From: DASXKD01 sp963703605
Lineage (GTDB): Bacteria; Actinomycetota; Actinomycetes; Streptosporangiales; Streptosporangiaceae
Assembly: GCA_963703605.1 (NCBI GenBank)
Contig: CAVPFC010000033.1
Coordinates: forward strand, 1-64,000
DNA length: 64,000 nt
Reading direction: 5' to 3'
The notes below the pieces were generated by a model. That model was not told where the DNA came from. It was given only the letters and a program-made list of their open reading frames with translations, and made no database searches. Below, piece by piece: positions 58,651 through 64,000 of the stretch (within the stretch, counting starts at the first letter, position 1; each line of letters opens with the position of its first letter). The translations under genes were made by a program, and so were the position numbers.

Positions 58651-59805
58651 TCATGTCCTGGCCCCCTGCCGCGCCAGCCGCCGGCGCTGCCGCTTGGACA
58701 ACTGCCCCGGCGCCGAGCCGCCGAGCGTCCGGGCCAGCCAGAACAACAGCAGGACGACGACCACCAGGGCGAAGGCGGCGCCGAAGCCGCGGGCGATGTA
58801 GTTCGGTGATACGGAGCTTCCGACGACGTGGATGTAGGTCCAGATGTACAGCGGGAGGCTGATCTGCGGCCCTTGCAGCGCGTTGAGGTTGACCTGGCTG
58901 GTCACCCCGGACACGACCAGGACCGGCGCGGTCTCCCCGATGCCGCGCGCCATGCCGAGCACGACCGCGGTCGCGATGCCGGACCGCGCCGTGGGCAGCA
59001 CCACGTTCAACACCGTGCGCCACTGGCTCGAACCAAGCGCGTAGGAGGCCTCGCGCAGGGTACCTGGCACGAGCCGCAGCACGACCTCGCACGCCCTCGC
59101 GATGATCGGCATCATCGTCACGAACAGGGCCAGCGCGGCGGCCAGCCCGCTCTTCTGGAAGCCGAGCGTGAGCAGAAACAGCGCGTAGATGAACAGGCCG
59201 GCGATGATGTCCGGCAGCGCGGTCATAGCCTCGACGATGATCCGCACCGGCCGGGCGAGGGGGCCGCCCACCTCGGCCAGGAACAGCGCCGCCCCGACCG
59301 CCAGCGGCACCGAGAACAACGTGGCGAGGCCGATCTGTTCCAGCGTGCCGGTGATGGCGTTCAGCACCCCGCCGACCGTCAGCGGGCTCGTCGGCCCGGC
59401 GTACGACATCGCCTGGTCCCAGAAGTTCAGGTGCCTGATGGCGGCGAACCCGCGGGCCAGCACGAACACCAGCACGTCGATCACGATCACCAGGACGGCC
59501 ACGCCGACCGTGCTGAGCGCCACGGTGGCGACCCGGTGGCTGACCTCGCGTTTGTCCCACTGCATACGCGCCATCGCCGCGTAGAGGGCCAGGAACACCG
59601 CGTACCAGCACAGCCAGAAGCCCAGCACGCCGCTGAACGGCAGCACGCGCTCGTAGATCACCCACACCAGGGCGAGCGCGCCCACAGCGGCGCTGGCCAC
59701 GGTCGCCGCGCCGGCCGGGGTGACCCGGCTGATGTGGATCTTCCGTTCGGGATCTCGTGGGGGGGCGCTGGCGACGGCGGGCGGGCGGCTTCCCTGGGTC
59801 AGCAT
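58651..59805 (-). CDS. pstA: phosphate ABC transporter permease PstA
   Basis: A 384-residue inner-membrane permease. After an N-terminal tail come three extra hydrophobic segments, then the six-helix BPD-transport core with EASYALGSSQWRTVLNVVLPTARSGIATAVVLGMARGIGETAPVLV, the ATPase-contact loop typical of PstA. It is about 90 residues longer at the N-terminus than E. coli PstA. ATG at 59805 is four bases beyond the pstC stop; GTG 59820, overlapping pstC, is an alternative. Confidence 0.94.
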   Translation of the reverse strand: MLTQGSRPPAVASAPPRDPERKIHISRVTPAGAATVASAAVGALALVWVIYERVLPFSGVLGFWLCWYAVFLALYAAMARMQWDKREVSHRVATVALSTVGVAVLVIVIDVLVFVLARGFAAIRHLNFWDQAMSYAGPTSPLTVGGVLNAITGTLEQIGLATLFSVPLAVGAALFLAEVGGPLARPVRIIVEAMTALPDIIAGLFIYALFLLTLGFQKSGLAAALALFVTMMPIIARACEVVLRLVPGTLREASYALGSSQWRTVLNVVLPTARSGIATAVVLGMARGIGETAPVLVVSGVTSQVNLNALQGPQISLPLYIWTYIHVVGSSVSPNYIARGFGAAFALVVVVLLLFWLARTLGGSAPGQLSKRQRRRLARQGART

Positions 59806-59809
59806 GACG

Positions 59810-60817
59810 TCATTCCGCACCCACCGTGGCGCCGGAACGCGACCGGTTGATGATGATCGCAGCTATCGTGTTCACCCCGATCGTCAGCACGAACAGCGTC
59901 ATCCCGGCGGCCATGAGGGCGGAGATCTCCGCCGGGCCGGCGTCGAGGATGTGGTTGGCGATCATGACGGTCGGCGAGTTCCCCCCGGTCTCCAGCACGT
60001 GGTAGTTGAACTGGAACACCTGCGTGAGGATGAACGAGACAACGATCGTCTCGCCGAGCGCCCGGCCGAGGCCGAGCATGCTCGCCCCGATCATCCCGGC
60101 GCGCCCGTAGGGCAGCACCACCGTGCGCACCATCCCCCACTTGGTCGAGCCGAGCGCGTACGCGGCTTCCCGCTCGCCCTGCGGCGCCTGTGAGAACACC
60201 TGCCGGGACAGCGAGGCGACGATCGGGATGACGAGCACCGACACCAGCACCCCGGCGATGAAGGTGGACGTCGCGTAGTTTCCCGGGCTGTTGGGCAGCC
60301 CGAAGCTGAAGATCGGGATGAAGCCCAGGTGGTGGGCGAGCCAGGCCTCGACGCCGAGGATCCTCGGCATCACGAAGAAGAACCCGAACAGGGCCACGAT
60401 GATGCTCGGGGTGGACGCCATGAGGTCGATCACGGCGATCAGCGAGCGGCGCATGCCCGGCGGCGCGTACTCGGAGATGAACAGCGCGGACGCGATCCCG
60501 GTCGGCACGGCGATGACCAGCGCGATCAGCGCGACCAGGATGCCGAGCGGCAAGATCGCGGCGATGCCGTACTGGTCAGTGCTGATGAACCAGGTCGAGG
60601 TGGTGAAGAAGCGGAAGCCCATGGCCCGGAAGGCGGGTATGGAACGCAGCAACAGGAACGCCAGGATGCCGGCCGTGATGACCAGCACCGCCAGCCCGGC
60701 CGCGCGCAGCACCCCGCGGAACACCCGGTCCCCCGTGTCGACGCGGCTCACGATGGCGCGGGGCCGGTCAGCGTCGGCCGGTATGGGGGCAGGCGCGGGC
60801 GCATCGGTCACGGTCAT
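59810..60817 (-). CDS. pstC: phosphate ABC transporter permease PstC
   Basis: A 335-residue permease with six hydrophobic helices. LMASTPSIIVALFGFFFVMP and EREAAYALGSTKWGMVRTVVLPYGRAGMIGASMLGLGRALGETI are PstC signatures. ATG at 60817 with GGGGGAGG seven bases before. It lies 194 bases beyond the pstS stop, with a strong hairpin in between, so pstC-pstA and later genes are probably expressed at a lower level than pstS. Confidence 0.96.
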   Translation of the reverse strand: MTVTDAPAPAPIPADADRPRAIVSRVDTGDRVFRGVLRAAGLAVLVITAGILAFLLLRSIPAFRAMGFRFFTTSTWFISTDQYGIAAILPLGILVALIALVIAVPTGIASALFISEYAPPGMRRSLIAVIDLMASTPSIIVALFGFFFVMPRILGVEAWLAHHLGFIPIFSFGLPNSPGNYATSTFIAGVLVSVLVIPIVASLSRQVFSQAPQGEREAAYALGSTKWGMVRTVVLPYGRAGMIGASMLGLGRALGETIVVSFILTQVFQFNYHVLETGGNSPTVMIANHILDAGPAEISALMAAGMTLFVLTIGVNTIAAIIINRSRSGATVGAE

Positions 60818-60955
60818 CGGTCCGCCTCCCCCTTCGCTGCGACCGCCCAGCAGGCAAGGCGCCCACCGCGTACCAAATTTAATGCTGACGGGTAAAGATA
60901 ACGATTAGGTCATTTACTAGTGAACAGGTAGGGAAGAGTTCGCGTCAACAGCGCA

Positions 60956-60996
60956 TCGCGGCGTGGTGCCGGGCCGCGCCCGGCACCACGCCGCGA
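60956..60996 (-). terminator. 19-bp perfect stem-loop between pstS and pstC
   Basis: TCGCGGCGTGGTGCCGGGC pairs fully with its complement at 60978-60996 around a CGC loop. It begins 16 nt after the pstS stop. It is the strongest stem-loop I found and probably works as a terminator or attenuator and as a 3' stabiliser of the pstS message. Confidence 0.8.
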
Positions 60997-61011
60997 CAGA
61001 AAGCGTGCCGT

Positions 61012-62205
61012 TTACTGGGCGAAGCCGCAGCGACCCGGCGTGGTCCCGGCCTTCAGGACCCGGAAACCGTAGTTCGCCAGGTCAGTCTTGGCCTTCGAGT
61101 TGGTGCAGGTGAAGCCCGTCGGGCCGAACAGCGGCTTCAGGTAGGTGGGGATGCCGAACCCGCTGCCGGGTGTCGGGTTCACAACCACCTCGAACAGTGT
61201 GCGCTGGAACGTGGTCGAGAAGTTCTTGTTGATCGTCGACGTCGCGACGGGCGGGAACGGCGAGGTCGGGTTGGTGCCGTTCACCTTGTTCAACTGCATG
61301 TTGCCGTGGACGTCGCAGCCGAACAGGTTCTTGCCCGTGTGCGAGCACTTGGTGGGCTTCTTGAAGCAGTGGGTGCCGCAGGAGCCCGAGTGGAACCGCT
61401 GGGCCAGGTACTTGCCGATCGAGTAGGGGTAGATGACGTTCTGCGGGTTCTTGGCGAACGCCGGGTTGACGCCCTCGTTCTCCTCCAGCGTCCCGGTCGG
61501 GACGGCCTTGGTCGGCAGGTCGCTGACGCACGGGCCCGGCGCGGCGACGCCGATCGCGCTCAGGAAGAACGACCGGGTGCCCGAGGACGCCTGCGGGATG
61601 TAGATCGCCGGCTTGCCGTTGCCGCCGCCGGGGAGCTTGTTCCAGTTGGTGACCTTGCAGCTGTAGATCGCAGCCAGCTCGGCGGTGGTCAGGTTGGTCG
61701 GCACATTGCTCTTGCCGCCGCCGGCCGCCGGCTCGCTGGCGTACCCGACCGCGTCACCGGCCAGGGTGACGAACGAAATCGTGTTCGGGTCCGTGGACCC
61801 CCGCGCCCGCGAGGACCGGGCGAAGTCGATGCACGGGTGGCCGCTGATCGTCTTGTTGGTGGTCTCCAGCGCGGTGATGCCGCCCGAGGACCCGTTCGGC
61901 CGCGCCAGGGCGCAGGTCGTGTGGTCTGTCGAGGTGCCCTTGAGCACGATCGTGTCGCCGATCGCGCCGGTGGTCGGGTTGGTGGCGTCCCAGCTGTACA
62001 GGTTGCCCCCGGAGTGGGACGAAGCGTTGTAGTCGTGTGAGAACTGGTCGAACACGAACTGGATCGTGTCCGAGCCGACGCCGACGATGTCGGTCGGCTT
62101 CGGGGTGGTCCCACTCGGGGGGTCGGCCAGTGCAGGCCCAGCCGCCATGGCCGCGATGGTCGCGGCCGCGGTTGCGGCGATGATCAGCTTACTGACTATT
62201 CGCAA
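61012..62205 (-). CDS. pstS: phosphate ABC transporter substrate-binding protein
   Basis: A 397-residue exported binding protein: signal peptide 1-26 (ending GPALADPP), then a PstS-family domain (TDIVGVGSDTIQFVFDQFSHDYN, IDFARSSRARGSTDPNTISFVTLAGDAVGY, PQASSGTRSFFLSAIG). No lipobox and no anchor, so it is probably secreted or loosely held. TTG at 62205 is the start, with GGGAGGA eight bases before; an upstream in-frame extension to 62256 has no such site. First gene of the pst cluster. Confidence 0.92.
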   Translation of the reverse strand: MRIVSKLIIAATAAATIAAMAAGPALADPPSGTTPKPTDIVGVGSDTIQFVFDQFSHDYNASSHSGGNLYSWDATNPTTGAIGDTIVLKGTSTDHTTCALARPNGSSGGITALETTNKTISGHPCIDFARSSRARGSTDPNTISFVTLAGDAVGYASEPAAGGGKSNVPTNLTTAELAAIYSCKVTNWNKLPGGGNGKPAIYIPQASSGTRSFFLSAIGVAAPGPCVSDLPTKAVPTGTLEENEGVNPAFAKNPQNVIYPYSIGKYLAQRFHSGSCGTHCFKKPTKCSHTGKNLFGCDVHGNMQLNKVNGTNPTSPFPPVATSTINKNFSTTFQRTLFEVVVNPTPGSGFGIPTYLKPLFGPTGFTCTNSKAKTDLANYGFRVLKAGTTPGRCGFAQ

Positions 62206-62597
62206 TTTCCCGTCCTCCCAGAGACGTCTAGGCGCGCAGCGCCCCCGGGTGTCCACCTTCGGCCATCCGTCGAGCCGCTGCGGCCCCAGTGTCTAACGGC
62301 GGGATCGAGAGGCGAAGAGCCGCCAAAGAAACAGCGGGTGAACACTCTCCGTACACCCTCTTAGGCCACGCTAAGCGCTGACTCAATTGCAATATGTGAT
62401 AGCAGCTATATGTCGACGCTAATCCGCAGGTCAGAGGGGTTCCTCAAGGGAGCCGTGGAGCGGGCGGTTATGCACTTGTGATCGACAAGAAATACCGCCG
62501 TAACTCGGGGTTCCTGGCAATTACCGAACGTCACCACCGGGACTTGATGGCCGGTTTCCGTTCACCCGCCGGACACGTTGCCTGCGTGGCTGCCCTC
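62206..62597. other. pstS promoter region, no gene
   Basis: No coding sequence is supported in these 392 bases. The AT-rich part at 62360-62420 (TCAATTGCAATATGTGATAGCAGCTATATG) is likely to contain the promoter of pstS. A candidate PhoP site lies at 62337-62357. Confidence 0.5.
62337..62357 (-). promoter_or_regulatory. candidate PHO box upstream of pstS
   Basis: On the minus strand GTGTACGGAGA is followed directly by GTGTTCACC, resembling the 11-bp direct repeats (GTTCACC type) bound by PhoP in streptomycetes. It lies about 130-150 nt before the pstS start. Only the second unit matches well. Confidence 0.35.
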
Positions 62598-63317
62598 TCA
62601 ACCGGTGTCGAGGACCTGGAAGGACTCGGCGAGGTGGCCCTCGGGCAGGCCGGCCTGCGCCGCCGCCCGGGACAGCCAGCCGCGCAGGAACTCCTCCAGG
62701 TTGTCCATGTGCCCGGTCTGGCTCTCGTGCGCGCGCAGCGCCGCGACCTTGCGGTCGAACGTGCCGGTGATGTCCACGTAGTGGTTGGGGGCCGGGCCGC
62801 CCTGCAACCACACCTCGCGGACCGCCCAGGCCTCCAGGCCCTCCTCGGTGCGCAGTTCAGGGAAGGCGAACGGGTTGCGCGCGTCGGGGTACACGGCGTC
62901 CAGCGCGGCCGACCCCACCGCCCGGTGATCGGGGTGGCTGGGCGGCATCCGCGCGTAGTTGCGCTCCGGGGTCGGGCAGACCACCCGGTCCGGGCGAACC
63001 TGCCTGATCACCCGCGCCAGGTCGCGGCGCAGCGCGAGCGTGGCCTCCACCCGGCCGTCGGGGTACCCGAGGAACCGCAGGTCGTGCACGCCCACGCAGG
63101 CCGCGGCCGCGGTCTGCTCCTTGCGGCGCATCGGGGCGATCTCCGAGCGCGGCACCGACTCGTCGTACCCGCCCGCATCGCCGTCGGTCACGATGCAGTA
63201 GGCCACGCCGATCCCGGCGCCGGTCCAGGCCGCGACCGTGCCGGCCGAGCCGAAGTCGACGTCGTCGGGATGCGCGGCAATGACCAGGACCTGGTGGACG
63301 TCCGTATCGCTCAGCAC
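62598..63317 (-). CDS. PIG-L family deacetylase (GlcNAc-type N-deacetylase)
   Basis: A 239-residue zinc-dependent deacetylase of the LmbE/PIG-L fold. The metal motif AAHPDDVDFGSAG near the N-terminus and the late histidine SHPDHRAVGSAALDAV are present; the group includes MshB and Mca of mycothiol metabolism. It is shorter than MshB and lacks mycothiol neighbours, so the substrate (an N-acetyl sugar or related amide) is unknown. GTG at 63317 is the likeliest start; an in-frame TTG lies at 63356. Confidence 0.88.
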   Translation of the reverse strand: MLSDTDVHQVLVIAAHPDDVDFGSAGTVAAWTGAGIGVAYCIVTDGDAGGYDESVPRSEIAPMRRKEQTAAAACVGVHDLRFLGYPDGRVEATLALRRDLARVIRQVRPDRVVCPTPERNYARMPPSHPDHRAVGSAALDAVYPDARNPFAFPELRTEEGLEAWAVREVWLQGGPAPNHYVDITGTFDRKVAALRAHESQTGHMDNLEEFLRGWLSRAAAQAGLPEGHLAESFQVLDTG

Positions 63318-63442
63318 GCTGCCGATCCTACGGATCCACGCAGCGCTCCCAAGCAACGGACCTCAGCCCGCACGCCGCAGGCGCCGGGCCGAACGCCGCA
63401 TCGCTCCGCGCTGCGGCTTCCCGGCGCCGAGACTCTGCTGGT

Positions 63443-63462
63443 TCCGGGGGCAAGCCCCCGGA
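63443..63462 (-). terminator. hairpin terminator after the aldehyde dehydrogenase gene
   Basis: TCCGGGGG / CCCCCGGA, a perfect 8-bp stem with a CAAG loop, about 90 nt beyond the stop of the leftward aldehyde dehydrogenase gene and before the PIG-L gene. Confidence 0.55.
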
Positions 63463-63550
63463 CCCCCGTGCCTCCCGCACCGCCGTTTGGCGCGCCTCCG
63501 GCACGACCAAGCGAGGCCCCAGGCCGAGCGCCCGCGAGGGAGGCAGCAGG

Positions 63551-64000
63551 CTAGTCCAGGGCGGACATCACGTGCTTGATGCGGGTGTAGTCCTCGAACC
63601 CGTACATCGACAGGTCCTTGCCGTAGCCCGAGTGCTTGAAGCCGCCGTGCGGCATCTCGGCCACCAGCGGGATGTGGGTGTTGATCCACACGCAGCCGAA
63701 GTCGAGGCGGCGGGCCATCCGCATGGCACGGCCGTGATCGCGGGTCCAGACCGACGACGCCAGCCCGTACTTGGTGCCGTTCGCCCAGGCCAGCGCCTCG
63801 TCCTCGTCGCTGAACTGCTGCACGGTGATGACCGGGCCGAACACCTCGTCCTGGATGATCTCGTCGTCCTGGCGGAGCCCATCGACGACGCTGGCCTCGA
63901 AGAAGAAGCCCCGTGCCCCGGTGCGGTGGCCACCAGCCAGCACCTTCGCGTTGTCCGGCAGCCGCTCCAGGAACCCGGACACCCGCTCCAGCTGGGCCGG
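63551..64000 (-). CDS. aldehyde dehydrogenase (gamma-aminobutyraldehyde/betaine type), C-terminal part
   Basis: The last 149 codons of an NAD-dependent aldehyde dehydrogenase; the N-terminal two-thirds, with the catalytic Cys and the Rossmann fold, lie beyond the right edge. Visible family blocks are DEIIQDEVFGPVITVQQF, NGTKYGLASSVWTRD, FGCVWINTHIPLVAEMPHGGFKHSGYGKD and EDYTRIKHVM. This C-terminus resembles 4-aminobutyraldehyde or betaine aldehyde dehydrogenases, but substrate cannot be settled from it. Confidence 0.93.
   Translation of the reverse strand, partial: PAQLERVSGFLERLPDNAKVLAGGHRTGARGFFFEASVVDGLRQDDEIIQDEVFGPVITVQQFSDEDEALAWANGTKYGLASSVWTRDHGRAMRMARRLDFGCVWINTHIPLVAEMPHGGFKHSGYGKDLSMYGFEDYTRIKHVMSALD

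Noticed and set aside
56132..59665. A single 1177-residue minus-strand protein covering this span
   Set aside because: Its first 360 or so residues are an out-of-frame reading of pstA without family similarity. The real PstS-like gene starts at the ATG at 58588, with a ribosome site and a signal peptide.
1..64000. tRNA, rRNA, CRISPR arrays, insertion sequences, prophage
   Set aside because: None could be supported by eye: no cloverleaf with a CCA-adjacent TTCRA loop, no array with unique spacers, and no transposase or integrase motifs.

Overview
The window is very GC-rich, gene-dense DNA. GTG and TTG starts are common, many genes overlap by 4 to 8 bases, and the content is typically actinobacterial: BldC and WhiB7 regulators, a Ser/Thr kinase, DUF3017, a single-domain LDH-like malate dehydrogenase and sporulation-type high-GC codon use. 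I infer a filamentous or soil actinomycete, probably near Streptosporangiales or its relatives; the species cannot be read from the sequence. No rRNA, tRNA, CRISPR array, integrase or transposase was seen.

Layout. 1-7.7 kb: a glucan phosphorylase cut by the window edge, bldC, an enoyl-CoA hydratase, a Ser/Thr kinase and an FHA-HTH regulator. 7.9-11.9 kb: a TCA block (citrate synthase, DUF3017 membrane protein, icd, mdh). 12-16.8 kb: a GT-C-like membrane protein with a 93-bp tandem duplication at its 3' end, a serine hydrolase and an M20 amidohydrolase. 16.9-21.3 kb: the Leloir genes galT-galE-galK, overlapping by 4 nt, and a DhnA-type class I aldolase. 21.4-25.0 kb: pgi overlapping a JAMM-like gene, a formylglycine-generating-enzyme-like gene and a ThiS/MoaD-like carrier ending in Gly-Gly; this looks like one operon with an unassigned sulfur-carrier or ubiquitin-like function. 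27.5-33.4 kb: a CorC/HlyC-type CBS protein, guaA, a CsoR/CstR-family repressor with a perfect operator, a short adenylate kinase, whiB7 and kynureninase.

34-47.8 kb is the accessory part: a PadR module with its operator, arsM with arsR, a secreted beta-helix protein, two regulators carrying oxyanion-binding-like domains next to a molybdate/tungstate-type ABC transporter, then arsR, arsI, an ArsR-ArsC fusion, an aquaglyceroporin and a frameshifted FAD oxidoreductase. Together these would reduce, methylate, demethylate and leak arsenic without an active pump. 47.8-52.6 kb encodes a form II CO-dehydrogenase-like coxS-coxL-coxM operon. It ends in an unusual protein that joins a CoxG-like SRPBCC domain to an RNA polymerase alpha-CTD-like domain and a C-terminal membrane anchor.

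52.7-62.2 kb is a phosphate-transport cluster in the order pstS-pstC-pstA-X-Y-Z-pstB. X and Y are two large, membrane-anchored PstS-like proteins. Z is a sortase-fold membrane protein in which both the catalytic His and Cys are replaced. With the pgi-JAMM-FGE-carrier operon and the CoxG-alphaCTD fusion, this is the strongest candidate here for something undescribed. The window ends with a PIG-L-type deacetylase and the C-terminal part of an aldehyde dehydrogenase.
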